A stretch of DNA of 64,000 nucleotides from Variovorax atrisoli 110B (GTDB lineage: Bacteria > Pseudomonadota > Gammaproteobacteria > Burkholderiales > Burkholderiaceae_C). The notes beneath the pieces are model-generated. The model was given only the letters and a program-made list of their open reading frames with translations, was not told the origin of the DNA and did no database searches. The stretch lies in contig NZ_KB907451.1 in assembly GCF_000382045.1 (NCBI RefSeq), positions 186,001-250,000 on the forward strand. Reading direction: 5' to 3'. The translations under genes and the position numbers were made by a program. Of this stretch, positions 31,430-38,989 are shown piece by piece (positions within the stretch are counted from its first letter, which is position 1; each line of letters starts with the position of its first letter).

Positions 31430-32218
31430 ATGGCCAACGGCAGCTCCCCGCTCGTCTTCATCACCGGCGCTTCCAGCGGCATCGGCCAGGCACTGGCCGC
31501 GAGCTTCTACGACGCGGGCTACCGGCTGGCGCTGGTCGCGCGGCGCACGGGAGAGATCGAATCGTGGGCGAGCGCCCGCCGGCTGAGCCCCGACCGCTAC
31601 CGGGTCTACGGTGCCGACGTCGCCCAGACCGACAGCATCGTCGCCGCCGGCAACGCGTGCATCGAACAGCAGGGCCTGCCCGACGTGGTGATCGCCAATG
31701 CGGGCATCAGCGTCGGCATCGACACGGGGGAGCGCGAGGACATCGACGTGATGGCGCGCACCTTCGCCACCAACAACGTGGGCCTGATGGCCACCTTCCA
31801 TCCCTTCGTGCGGGCGATGGTCCGGCGCGGCAGCGGGCGGCTGGTTGGCATCGGCAGCGTGGCCTCCATCCGCGGACTGCCGGGGCACGGCGCCTACTGC
31901 GCCAGCAAGGCCGGCGTGGTGGCGTACTGCGAGAGCCTGCGCGGCGAACTGCACAAGAGCGGCGTCAAGGTCGTCACCCTGTGCCCGGGCTACATCGACA
32001 CGCCGCTCACGCAGGGCAACCGCTATGGCATGCCCTTCCTCATGAAGGCGGAAGACTTCGCCGCCCAGGCGCTGCGTGCCATCGAGGCCGGCACCAGCTA
32101 TCGCGTGATCCCTTGGCAGATGGGTGTGGTCGCGAAGATCATGCGCATGCTGCCGAACGCCGTGCTCGACCGGGTCGTGCAGGGGCGCGAGCGCAAGAAG
32201 CGAAGCGGCGAAGCCTGA
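31430..32218 (+). CDS. Short-chain dehydrogenase/reductase
   Basis: A 262-residue classical SDR with the cofactor motif TGASSGIG near residue 12, NAG, a catalytic Ser (GIGSVAS) and YCASK (Y-x3-K). The downstream CPGYIDTPLT block is also canonical. The basic residues after the first strand (ARR) favour NADPH. The C-terminus is basic (RERKKRSGEA). It begins 14 bases after lptC and is probably in the same transcript, but no LPS-related role is established. Substrate unknown. Confidence 0.9.
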   Translation: MANGSSPLVFITGASSGIGQALAASFYDAGYRLALVARRTGEIESWASARRLSPDRYRVYGADVAQTDSIVAAGNACIEQQGLPDVVIANAGISVGIDTGEREDIDVMARTFATNNVGLMATFHPFVRAMVRRGSGRLVGIGSVASIRGLPGHGAYCASKAGVVAYCESLRGELHKSGVKVVTLCPGYIDTPLTQGNRYGMPFLMKAEDFAAQALRAIEAGTSYRVIPWQMGVVAKIMRMLPNAVLDRVVQGRERKKRSGEA

Positions 32219-32301
32219 AGAAACTCGGCGGCCTGATCGCATCCGGTCGGACCGAATCCACCGGCAGACACGCAAACAAGCAGATAAGTGGACAGGCAAA
32301 G

Positions 32302-32326
32302 AAAAAGGCTCCCGAGGGAGCCTTTT
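32302..32326. terminator. Bidirectional terminator between the SDR and RRM genes
   Basis: Stem GGCTCCC (32307-32313) / GGGAGCC (32316-32322) with a 2-base gap is flanked by A5 on the left and T4 on the right. It can therefore serve both convergent transcripts. Confidence 0.85.
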
Positions 32327-32361
32327 CAGTCTGAGTGTGCTTTGGAGGAGTGTCGCAGGGT

Positions 32362-32877
32362 TCAGTAGCCGCTGTTGCCGCCGCCGTAACCACCGCCACC
32401 GCCCGAGCGGCCGCCGCCACGGGGGCCTGCGCCGTAGGGGCTGCGGAAACCGCCATCGCCACCACCGCCGCCGCCACCACTGCGGCCACCGCCGCCGTAG
32501 CCGCCACCGCCGCCGGAGCGACCGCCACCACCGTAGCCGCCACCACCACCGCCGCCGTAGCCACCACCGCCGCCATAACCACCACCACCACCACCGCCGC
32601 CGTAGCCGCCGCTGCGCGGAGGACGGGCTTCCATCGGACGTGCTTCGTTGACGACGACGCTGCGGCCGCCCAGGGGCTGGCCGTTCATGCCGTTGATTGC
32701 GGCCTGTGCTTCCGCGTCACTGCCCATCTCGACGAAGCCGAAGCCCTTCGAGCGACCGGTGTCGCGTTCCATCATGACCTTGGCGCTGGTCACGGCGCCG
32801 AACTGCCCGAAGGCTTGTTCGAGATCTCCGTCGCGCACCGAGTAAGGCAGGTTGCCGACGTACAGTTTGTTGCCCAT
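32362..32877 (-). CDS. Glycine-rich RRM RNA-binding protein
   Basis: A 171-residue protein. One RNA-recognition motif (residues 1-78) has RNP2 LYVGNL and RNP1 KGFGFVEM. A tail of about 90 residues follows, almost wholly Gly/Tyr/Arg/Ser in GGGYGGGG-type repeats. Such proteins are cold-induced RNA chaperones in some bacteria, and the low-complexity tail could promote condensation. The ATG at 32877 is favoured over an adjacent TTG at 32880, because GGAG lies 7 bases before the ATG and only 4 before the TTG. Confidence 0.93.
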   Translation of the reverse strand: MGNKLYVGNLPYSVRDGDLEQAFGQFGAVTSAKVMMERDTGRSKGFGFVEMGSDAEAQAAINGMNGQPLGGRSVVVNEARPMEARPPRSGGYGGGGGGGGYGGGGGYGGGGGGGYGGGGRSGGGGGYGGGGRSGGGGGGGDGGFRSPYGAGPRGGGRSGGGGGYGGGNSGY

Positions 32878-33156
32878 CAAGGGACTCCTATAAACACATC
32901 AAGAAAAGCGATGGAGTCCCGAAAGCATCACTCAAACGAGAGCGTCGAGTCGCGCGAAACTGACCGATCACCGAACTGCCTCCCGACCAAATTGAAGAGG
33001 GAGGCTCGTGCATTATGGGTGAAATATCCGAATTGCAAGCGGGAATTTGCTTCTTGAGGTAGCACCTGTCAAAACAATTCGGAAGTTTGCGCATACTCTC
33101 ATGATGGAGCGAAGTCCTTCGCCCTACATCCGTGCCTGCATGTAGAATTCCGATCG
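32878..33156. other. Non-coding leader/promoter region upstream of the RRM gene
   Basis: About 280 bases without a convincing gene between the RRM start and the Mn riboswitch. It is less GC-rich than the rest. A long 5' leader would suit a cold-regulated RRM gene, but no conserved cold-shock element is recognised. A loose promoter-like pair, with a suboptimal 15-base spacer, is present on the minus strand near 33012-33038. Confidence 0.35.
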
Positions 33157-33270
33157 TCATTGGGGAGTAGCCGCCTTCCGATCTGCGAGAAGGGCCCGCG
33201 TCAACAGACTTGTCCTGTCCCACCAGGATATGGCGCGTGCAGTGAAAAACACCTGGCGAGACCTTTGACC
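33157..33270 (+). ncRNA. Mn2+-sensing yybP-ykoY riboswitch aptamer
   Basis: Hallmarks appear in order: GGGGAGTAGCC at 33162-33172, the CAACA-GACTTG-type loop at about 33202-33212, and GCGAGACCTTTGAC at 33256-33269. GTCA (33157-33160) can pair with TGAC (33266-33269) to close P1. This matches the yybP-ykoY family, which senses Mn2+ and controls Mn exporters including GDT1/UPF0016 genes, exactly the gene that follows. Confidence 0.85.
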
Positions 33271-33326
33271 GTGCAACTTCGGGAATATGGCCGAAGGTGT
33301 TGCACGGTCAATTGCGTCCTTCGGCC
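33267..33326 (+). promoter_or_regulatory. Expression platform of the Mn riboswitch: two exclusive hairpins
   Basis: Arm GACCGTGCAAC (33267-33277) pairs perfectly with GTTGCACGGTC (33299-33309) and is extended by TTCGG/CCGAA. Its base overlaps the aptamer's P1 3' strand. Alternatively GGCCGAAGG (33289-33297) pairs perfectly with CCTTCGGCC (33318-33326). The short CCTT (33318-33321) can otherwise pair with AAGG (33328-33331) of the ribosome-binding site. No T-run follows, so translational control seems likelier than termination. Confidence 0.6.
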
Positions 33327-33345
33327 CAAGGAACCCCACGTCATC

Positions 33346-33909
33346 ATGGAAGCTTTTCTCGTAGCAACGGGCGTCGTCGCGCTCGCGGAAATGGGCGACA
33401 AGACCCAGCTCCTGGCCCTTCTCCTGGCCGCGCGTTTCAGGAAACCCTGGCCGATCGTCCTCGGCATCTTCGCCGCCACCGTCATCAACCACGCGCTCGC
33501 GGGCGCGGTCGGCAACTACCTCACTCGCTGGCTCGGACCCGAGGTGCTGCGCTGGATACTGGGCGGCTCGTTCATCGCGATGGCCGTCTGGATGCTGATT
33601 CCCGACAAGCTCGACGACGATGACGCCCCTGGCGCATCGAAGTTCGGCGTCTTCGGCACCACGGTCGTCGCGTTCTTCCTCGCCGAGATGGGCGACAAGA
33701 CCCAGATCGCCACCGTCATGCTCGCCGCCCGCTTCACGCACGACTACTTCTGGGTGGTCGTGGGCACCACGCTGGGCATGATGCTGGCGAACGCGCCCGT
33801 GGTGTGGCTCGGCGAGAAGATCGTGCGGCGTGTGCCGATCAAGCTCGTGCACGGCATCTCGGCAGCGATCTTCCTGGTGCTCGGCGTTCTCATGATCGTC
33901 GGCATATAA
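33346..33909 (+). CDS. TMEM165/GDT1 (UPF0016) family manganese/calcium transporter
   Basis: A 187-residue membrane protein with about six helices in two repeats. Each repeat carries the family's signature E-x-G-D-K-T (EMGDKTQLL near residue 15 and EMGDKTQIA near residue 115). Bacterial relatives such as Vibrio MneA export Mn2+. The ATG at 33346 has AAGGA 13 bases upstream; the TTG-started extension through the riboswitch is rejected. The Mn2+ riboswitch directly upstream supports a Mn-efflux role. Confidence 0.92.
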   Translation: MEAFLVATGVVALAEMGDKTQLLALLLAARFRKPWPIVLGIFAATVINHALAGAVGNYLTRWLGPEVLRWILGGSFIAMAVWMLIPDKLDDDDAPGASKFGVFGTTVVAFFLAEMGDKTQIATVMLAARFTHDYFWVVVGTTLGMMLANAPVVWLGEKIVRRVPIKLVHGISAAIFLVLGVLMIVGI

Positions 33910-33925
33910 AAAACACCGTCCCCCT

Positions 33926-34022
33926 CCCAGGAACACCGCGGAACCGGCCTTGCCGGGCCGCAGGTGTTGCCCCCTTCCCAAGGGGGCAGGCGAAGCGACA
34001 CGCAGTGCGCGAAGCCTGGGGG
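33926..34022 (-). repeat. Dispersed GC-rich intergenic repeat, copy A
   Basis: On the minus strand it reads CCCCCAGGCTTCGCGCACTG... and ends near GCGGTGTTCCTGG. It closely matches copy B (63097-63190) in the opposite orientation. It begins shortly after the GDT1 stop and runs up to the metX promoter. Confidence 0.7.
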
Positions 34023-34023
34023 A

Positions 34024-34029
34024 TATACT
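34024..34029 (+). promoter_or_regulatory. Probable -10 element of the metXW promoter
   Basis: TATACT lies at the edge of repeat copy A, about 7-12 bases before the riboswitch start, as expected for a -10 box. No good -35 hexamer is visible at 17 bp. Confidence 0.4.
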
Positions 34030-34034
34030 CTCTC

Positions 34035-34084
34035 TGCGCCGATTTGCTTCAGCTTGCGGGCGCTTGATAAATGCAGCTAAAGAC
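34035..34084 (+). ncRNA. SAM-II riboswitch upstream of metX
   Basis: P1 pairs GCGCC (34036-34040) with GGCGC (34059-34063). The conserved segments GATTTG (34041-34046), GCTTGC (34052-34057), TGATAAA (34065-34071) and GCTAAA (34076-34081) follow in the order of the SAM-II pseudoknot aptamer. AGCTTGC can pair with GCAGCT to make the second helix. High S-adenosylmethionine should switch metXW off through the terminator that follows. Confidence 0.88.
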
Positions 34085-34099
34085 AGTCAGTTGGCGAAC

Positions 34100-34133
34100 A
34101 ACCCGGCTCGTTTTTGGCGAGGCCGGGTTTTTT
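34100..34133 (+). terminator. Riboswitch-controlled terminator in the metX leader
   Basis: Arm AACCCGGCTCG (34100-34110) pairs with CGAGGCCGGGTT (34118-34129) with one bulged base, followed by a T-run to 34133. It lies between the SAM-II aptamer and the metX ATG at 34139. Confidence 0.85.
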
Positions 34134-34138
34134 CATTC

Positions 34139-35302
34139 ATGTCTTCGTCGCCACCTTTGGTCGTCACTCCGCAGTCGATGCAGTTCGCAGGCCCGCTGGC
34201 CCTGCGCAGCGGCGCATCGATCAGCGACTACACGCTCGCCTACGAAACCTACGGCACCCTGAACGCCGATCGCAGCAACGCCGTGCTCGTGTGCCACGCG
34301 CTCAACGCATCGCACCACGTCGCCGGCGTCTACCAGGGGCAGGCCCGCTCCGAGGGCTGGTGGGACAACATGGTGGGTCCGGGCAAGCCGGTCGACACCG
34401 ACCGCTTCTTCGTGATCGGCGTCAACAACCTCGGCTCCTGCTTCGGCTCGACCGGCCCCATGCACGTCAACCCCGCCACGGGCCGCGTCTACGGCGCCGA
34501 CTTCCCCGTGGTGACGGTCGAGGACTGGGTCGACGCCCAGGCCGCGCTGCTCGACGCGCTCGGCATCGAGACGCTCGCCGCCGTGATGGGCGGCAGCCTC
34601 GGCGGCATGCAGGCCCTTTCGTGGACGCTGCAGTATCCCGAGCGCGTGCGCCACGCCGTGGTGGTGGCCAGCGCGCCCAACCTCACGGCCGAGAACATCG
34701 CGTTCAACGAAGTGGCACGCCGCGCCATCGTGACCGACCCCGATTTCCACGGCGGCCATTTCTACGAACACGGCGTGGTGCCCAAGCGCGGCCTGCGCAT
34801 CGCGCGGATGATCGGCCACATCACCTACCTCAGCGACGACGTGATGAACGCCAAGTTCGGCCGCATCCTGCGCAGCGCGGTGGAAGGCGAGGCGGCAGGC
34901 GCGGACTACCGCTACTCCACGCAGGACGTCGAGTTCCAGATCGAGAGCTACCTGCGCTACCAGGGCGACAAGTTCAGCGAGTACTTCGACGCCAACACCT
35001 ACCTTCTGATCACCCGCGCGCTCGACTACTTCGACCCCGCGCGCAACCACGGCGGCAAGCTCAGCGCCGCGCTGGCCCAGGCGCGCGCCAAGTTCCTGCT
35101 CGTGAGCTTCAAGACCGACTGGCGCTTCTCGCCCGCGCGCAGCCGCGAGATCGTCAAGGCGCTGCTCGACAACAGCCGCAACGTGAGCTACGCCGAGATC
35201 GATGCGCCGCATGGCCACGACGCCTTCCTGCTCGACGACGTGCGCTACATGGGCGTGGTGCGCTCCTACTTCGAGCGTGTCGCCAAGGAGTTCCAGCAAT
35301 GA
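34139..35302 (+). CDS. metX: Homoserine O-acyltransferase MetX
   Basis: A 387-residue alpha/beta hydrolase-fold enzyme that activates homoserine (acetyl or succinyl donor) for methionine synthesis. The nucleophile Ser is in [10 protein letters not shown], the acid Asp in FKTDWRFSP and the His in [11 protein letters not shown]. The ATG at 34139 follows the terminator directly; upstream in-frame sequence runs through the riboswitch and is not coding. The stop overlaps metW (ATGA). Confidence 0.95.
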   Translation: MSSSPPLVVTPQSMQFAGPLALRSGASISDYTLAYETYGTLNADRSNAVLVCHALNASHHVAGVYQGQARSEGWWDNMVGPGKPVDTDRFFVIGVNNLGSCFGSTGPMHVNPATGRVYGADFPVVTVEDWVDAQAALLDALGIETLAAVMGGSLGGMQALSWTLQYPERVRHAVVVASAPNLTAENIAFNEVARRAIVTDPDFHGGHFYEHGVVPKRGLRIARMIGHITYLSDDVMNAKFGRILRSAVEGEAAGADYRYSTQDVEFQIESYLRYQGDKFSEYFDANTYLLITRALDYFDPARNHGGKLSAALAQARAKFLLVSFKTDWRFSPARSREIVKALLDNSRNVSYAEIDAPHGHDAFLLDDVRYMGVVRSYFERVAKEFQQ

Positions 35303-35889
35303 GCGACCTCGAACACCAAAGACTCATCGCGGAGCTCGTGCCGCAGGGCTCGCGCGTGCTTGACCTCGGCTGCGGCGACGGCGCCCTGCTCGACCTGCTG
35401 CAGCGCGAGCGCGGCTGCACCGGCTACGGCGTGGAGATCGCCGACGGCAACGTGCTGCAGTGCATCCGCCGCGGCGTCGACGTGATCCAGCTCAACCTCG
35501 ACGAAGGCCTCGCGATGTTCGACGACGCCTCGTTCGACGTGGTGCTGCAGATCGACACGCTGCAGCACCTGCGCAATGCGGAGGTCATGCTGCGCGAGAC
35601 AGCGCGCGTGGGCCGCATCGGCATCGTCGCCTTCCCCAACTTCGCGCATTGGCCCAACCGCCTGAGCGTGGCGCGCGGGCGCATGCCCGTCACGCGCCGC
35701 CTGCCCTACCAGTGGTACGACACGCCCAACATCCGCGTCGGCACCTTCAAGGACTTCGAGGTGCTGGCCGGCAAGAACAACCTTCGCATCCTCGACGCCT
35801 TCGGGCTGCAGAACGGCCGCGACGTGCGCTGGCTGCCCAACGCGCGCGCCAGCACGGCCGTCTTCAAGTTCGAGCGCGGCGGCGGCTGA
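35299..35889 (+). CDS. metW: MetW, methionine-biosynthesis methyltransferase-like partner of MetX
   Basis: A 196-residue class I methyltransferase-fold protein with the SAM loop VLDLGCGDG and the MetW-specific VQLNLDEGL-like and [10 protein letters not shown] blocks. Translational coupling to metX by a 4-base overlap is the usual arrangement. In some bacteria MetW is needed for MetX activity. Controlled with metX by the SAM-II riboswitch. Confidence 0.94.
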   Translation: MSDLEHQRLIAELVPQGSRVLDLGCGDGALLDLLQRERGCTGYGVEIADGNVLQCIRRGVDVIQLNLDEGLAMFDDASFDVVLQIDTLQHLRNAEVMLRETARVGRIGIVAFPNFAHWPNRLSVARGRMPVTRRLPYQWYDTPNIRVGTFKDFEVLAGKNNLRILDAFGLQNGRDVRWLPNARASTAVFKFERGGG

Positions 35890-35896
35890 TCGCGCG

Positions 35897-36484
35897 ATGA
35901 GCTTCACGCTCGCACAGCCGGTCCACAGCGAGCTCGTCATCAAGAAGAGCCGTTTCATCGGCTGCGTGCAGCCGGTGGCCGACCGCGCGGCGGCACTGGC
36001 CGTGGTCGCCTCGCTGCGTGCCGAGCATCCCGCGGCGGCGCACGTGTGCTGGGCCCTCATGGCGGGCGGGCAGTCGGCCGCGAACGACGACGGCGAGCCC
36101 GGCGGCACCGCAGGACGTCCGATGCTGGAAGTGCTGCGCCACCAGCAGGTCGAGGGTGCGCTCGCGACCGTGGTGCGCTACTTCGGCGGCGTGAAGCTGG
36201 GCGCGGGCGGGCTCGTGCGGGCCTACACCGATGCGGTCGCGCAGGCCCTGCTCGGCGCCACGCTGGTGCCGCTCCTGCGCCAGCGCAGCCTGCGCTGCTT
36301 GGTGCCCTATGCGCTCGAAGGGCTGGTGCGGCGCGAGCTCGCTGCCGCGGGCGCGGTGCTCGAGGGCGTGCAGCACGGCGACGACGTAGCCTTCGCATTC
36401 TCGCTGCCGGAGCCGGAGGCCGACGCCTTCATCGCGCGCCTCGGCGATGCTGCGCAAGGGCGCGTCGTCTGGCCGCAGGAGTGA
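35897..36484 (+). CDS. yigZ: YigZ/IMPACT-family protein
   Basis: A 195-residue protein. The N-terminal Impact domain (residues 1-110) has KKSRFIGC, NDDGEPGGTAGRPML and VVRYFGGVKLGAGGLVRAY. A C-terminal DUF1949-type ferredoxin-like domain (about 130-190) follows. The molecular function in bacteria is not settled. It begins 7 bases after metW and may share its transcript. Its last 56 bases overlap the convergent ion-channel gene. Confidence 0.92.
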   Translation: MSFTLAQPVHSELVIKKSRFIGCVQPVADRAAALAVVASLRAEHPAAAHVCWALMAGGQSAANDDGEPGGTAGRPMLEVLRHQQVEGALATVVRYFGGVKLGAGGLVRAYTDAVAQALLGATLVPLLRQRSLRCLVPYALEGLVRRELAAAGAVLEGVQHGDDVAFAFSLPEPEADAFIARLGDAAQGRVVWPQE

Positions 36485-37379
36485 GCCTCTTCGCCCGGAC
36501 CGCGGGTGCCGGCTCGACCATCGCGAGAACGCCGCGCTGCGCCACCGGCAGGACGGCCGGTTCGTCGTCGCTCCCGCGCCGCGCCATCTCGGCGGTCACG
36601 ATGCCGGTCGGCACCGCGAGCACGCCCCAGCCCACCAGCATCATCACCGAGGCGATCGCGCGGCCGAGGTCGGTCTTGGGCACGAGGTCGCCGAAGCCCA
36701 CGGTGGCCATCGTCGAGATCGCCCAGTAGACCGCCACCGGAATGCTGGTGAAGCCGTGCTGCGGCCCCTCGACCACGTACATCAGCGTGCCCATCACCAG
36801 CACCACGAGCATCACGAAGCCGACGAACACGGTGATCTTCCGCCGGCTCGCCGCCACCGCCGAGACCAGCGCGCGGTACTCGACCGAGTAGCGCGATAGT
36901 TTGAAGATGCGGAACACGCGCAGCAGTCGCAGGATGCGCACGTCGATGAGATAGCCCAGCCCCATCTCCGGCGCGAAGACCACGAGGAAGGTCGGCAGCA
37001 GCGCGAGCAGGTCGATCACGCCGTAGAAGCTCGTCGCGTAGCGCAGCGGCCTGTTCACGCAGCTCAGCCGCGCGATGTACTCCAGCGTGAAGAGCGCCGT
37101 GAACACCCATTCGAGCACGTTGAACACCGAGCGCCACTGCTCGCGGATGGACTGCACGCTGTCGAGGATCACCACGAGCACGCTCGCCACGATCACCGCG
37201 ATCAGCGCGAGGTCGAACCACAGCCCTGCGCGCGTGTCGGCCTCGAAGATCACCGTGAAGAGCGTGCGCCGCCAGCCGTGCGCGGGCTTGTCGAAGCGCG
37301 AGTCCGAAGAGGCCGACATGGCTCGCGATGCGGGCATGGTGGAAGGCGTGGCGTCGGCTGCGGTGTTCTGGCGGGTCAT
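36429..37379 (-). CDS. Voltage-gated-type K+ channel / ion transporter
   Basis: A 316-residue protein with six transmembrane helices. S4 is visible as RILRLLRVFRIFKLSRYS with regularly spaced Arg. The pore loop has a TVGFGD selectivity filter, which predicts K+ selectivity (GFG variant of GYG). Residues 1-40 are a cytoplasmic Ser/Ala-rich leader and the last 50 residues are basic. The C-terminal 18 codons overlap the yigZ 3' end on the opposite strand. The gene is divergent from bactofilin. Confidence 0.92.
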   Translation of the reverse strand: MTRQNTAADATPSTMPASRAMSASSDSRFDKPAHGWRRTLFTVIFEADTRAGLWFDLALIAVIVASVLVVILDSVQSIREQWRSVFNVLEWVFTALFTLEYIARLSCVNRPLRYATSFYGVIDLLALLPTFLVVFAPEMGLGYLIDVRILRLLRVFRIFKLSRYSVEYRALVSAVAASRRKITVFVGFVMLVVLVMGTLMYVVEGPQHGFTSIPVAVYWAISTMATVGFGDLVPKTDLGRAIASVMMLVGWGVLAVPTGIVTAEMARRGSDDEPAVLPVAQRGVLAMVEPAPAVRAKRLTPAARRRALAQHRRGAR

Positions 37380-37478
37380 GGCGTCACATTGTCATGCGCG
37401 CGATCGACTTATTCAGTTACGCTTCTTGCGCAATGAAGTGCCGCAGGCCGTGAGTGCGTTCTTACGATAGTCCCTTTC

Positions 37479-38015
37479 ATGAGGAGCTCCCCTTTGGCTA
37501 CACAGTCCCCCTTCTTCGGCAAGCGTGATCGTGACACCGATTCGTTGACATCGCGCCCCGCGCCGCTCGTCGGCTCGGGCACCAACCTCTCCGGAAGCCC
37601 CGTCAATCCTTCTTCGCTCACCGCACAGCAAGGCGGCCTGAACACCCCCGCGACCGCGCCGGCCAAGGAAGGCGGCAGCAAGCTGACCGTCGGTCCCAAC
37701 ATCAAGCTCAAGGGCGTGGAGATCACCGATTGCGACACGCTCGTGGTCGAAGGCCTGGTCGAAGCCACCATGGACTCGCGCCTGATGCAGATCGCCGAGC
37801 AGGGCGCGTTCAAGGGCTCCGCCGAGATCGACATCGCCGAGATCCGCGGCGTGTTCGACGGCAGCCTCACCGTGCGCGAGAAGCTCGTCATCCACTCGAC
37901 CGGCAAGGTCACGGGCAAGATCCGCTACGGCAAGATCGTGATCGAGGAAGGCGGCCAGATCTCCGGCGAGATCAGCTTCGGCGCCGCCAAGCCCTCGCTG
38001 CAGGCTGCGGCCTGA
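37479..38015 (+). CDS. Bactofilin-family cytoskeletal protein
   Basis: A 178-residue protein with a disordered Ser/Pro/Thr-rich N-terminus (about 65 residues). A central beta-helix domain (residues 70-165) shows the short repeating IK..G.EI...L.VEG and LTVREKLVIHSTGKVTGKI pattern of DUF583. A short Ala-rich tail follows. Bactofilins polymerise without nucleotide and scaffold cell-wall enzymes at specific cell sites. No peptidase partner gene is adjacent. Confidence 0.92.
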   Translation: MRSSPLATQSPFFGKRDRDTDSLTSRPAPLVGSGTNLSGSPVNPSSLTAQQGGLNTPATAPAKEGGSKLTVGPNIKLKGVEITDCDTLVVEGLVEATMDSRLMQIAEQGAFKGSAEIDIAEIRGVFDGSLTVREKLVIHSTGKVTGKIRYGKIVIEEGGQISGEISFGAAKPSLQAAA

Positions 38016-38019
38016 AGTC

Positions 38020-38113
38020 GGCCCCCCGGCTTTTCACTTCGCTTCGCTGCGTGTAAATCCATCCCTCGAGGGGGATGGCGCGGACCGCCCGGGGAGCGGC
38101 CCGGTGGCGCCCA
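38020..38113 (+). repeat. Dispersed GC-rich intergenic repeat, copy E
   Basis: Begins 5 bases after the bactofilin stop: CCCCCCGGCTTTTCACTTCGC..., an internal CCCTCGAGGGGG palindrome, and a GCGGACCGCC...GGCCCGGTGGCG end. Closest to copy D (61441-61531). Confidence 0.65.
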
Positions 38114-38123
38114 CGGGCGCCTT

Positions 38124-38894
38124 TCACGTGGCAGGCGCGGTCCATCCAAGACGCTCCAGCAAGGCACCGGCAGCAGCCGGTGCCTTTTCCTTTGCGCCGT
38201 TGATGAAGTAGACGAACACGTCGCGCTTCTTCGGCGACGTGCCCCACCCCTGCGCGCGCTCGGCCCAGGTGTCGAGGGCCTTCGGCGCATAACCCAGCTT
38301 CAGCTTGGCGTCGGCCATCATCAGCCGCGCGTAGGCGATGTCGCCTTCGGGCTCTTCGAAGGACGGAAACTTGTCGGCGTCGGTGAACACCGTCGACACC
38401 TTGTACTTCTTCGCGAGCGCCTTGTAGGCGGGCACGATGAAGCTCTCGTGCCGCACGTCCATCACGTGGCGCAGCGCGCGGCTGCCCTCCTTCTTCGGCA
38501 GCAGCGCGAGAAAAGCCTCGAAGTCCTCCGCATCGAACTGCTTGGTCGGCATGAACTGCCACACGATCGGCCCGAGCTTGTCGCCGAGCTCGGCCACGCC
38601 GCTGTCGATGAAGCGCTTGATGGAGTCGCCCGCGCCCGACAGCAGCTTGCGGTTGGTCGCGAAGCGCGAGGCCTTCATCGAGAACACGAAGTCGTCGGGC
38701 GTGTCGTCGTGCCACTTGCGGAAGGTCTCGGGCTTGAAGGTGCTGTAGTAGGTGCCGTTGATCTCGATGGCGCTGACCTTGCGGCTCGCGTAGTTGAGTT
38801 CCTTCGCATGCGCGAGCCCCTTGGGATAGAAGTTGTCGCGCCAGGGCTCGTAGGTCCAGCCGCCGATGCCCACCTTGATGTTTGCCTTGCTCAC
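38124..38894 (-). CDS. DUF72-family protein
   Basis: A 256-residue TIM-barrel-like protein with family blocks GIGGWTYEPWRDNFYP near the N-terminus, EINGTYYSTF, FVFSMKASRFATN and VMDVRHESF. No biochemical function is established for the family. Complete length, own ribosome-binding site, divergent from the M20 gene. The C-terminus is Ala-rich. Confidence 0.9.
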   Translation of the reverse strand: MSKANIKVGIGGWTYEPWRDNFYPKGLAHAKELNYASRKVSAIEINGTYYSTFKPETFRKWHDDTPDDFVFSMKASRFATNRKLLSGAGDSIKRFIDSGVAELGDKLGPIVWQFMPTKQFDAEDFEAFLALLPKKEGSRALRHVMDVRHESFIVPAYKALAKKYKVSTVFTDADKFPSFEEPEGDIAYARLMMADAKLKLGYAPKALDTWAERAQGWGTSPKKRDVFVYFINGAKEKAPAAAGALLERLGWTAPAT

Positions 38895-38989
38895 GTGGCC
38901 CTCCGGGTTGAGATCGCCCGCACTCTACGCGCGGTCGCTCCAAGGCGCAAAATGCGTCCTTTCTTTCGTCACCCGCGGAGAACCCACCG

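Noticed and set aside
32362-32625. Repeat tract considered as a CRISPR or tandem-repeat array
   Set aside because: It is the coding sequence for the glycine-rich RRM tail, with no spacers and no uniform repeat unit.
33160-33345. TTG-started extension of the GDT1 gene
   Set aside because: The stretch is the Mn riboswitch and its hairpins; the family's first helix starts at 33346.
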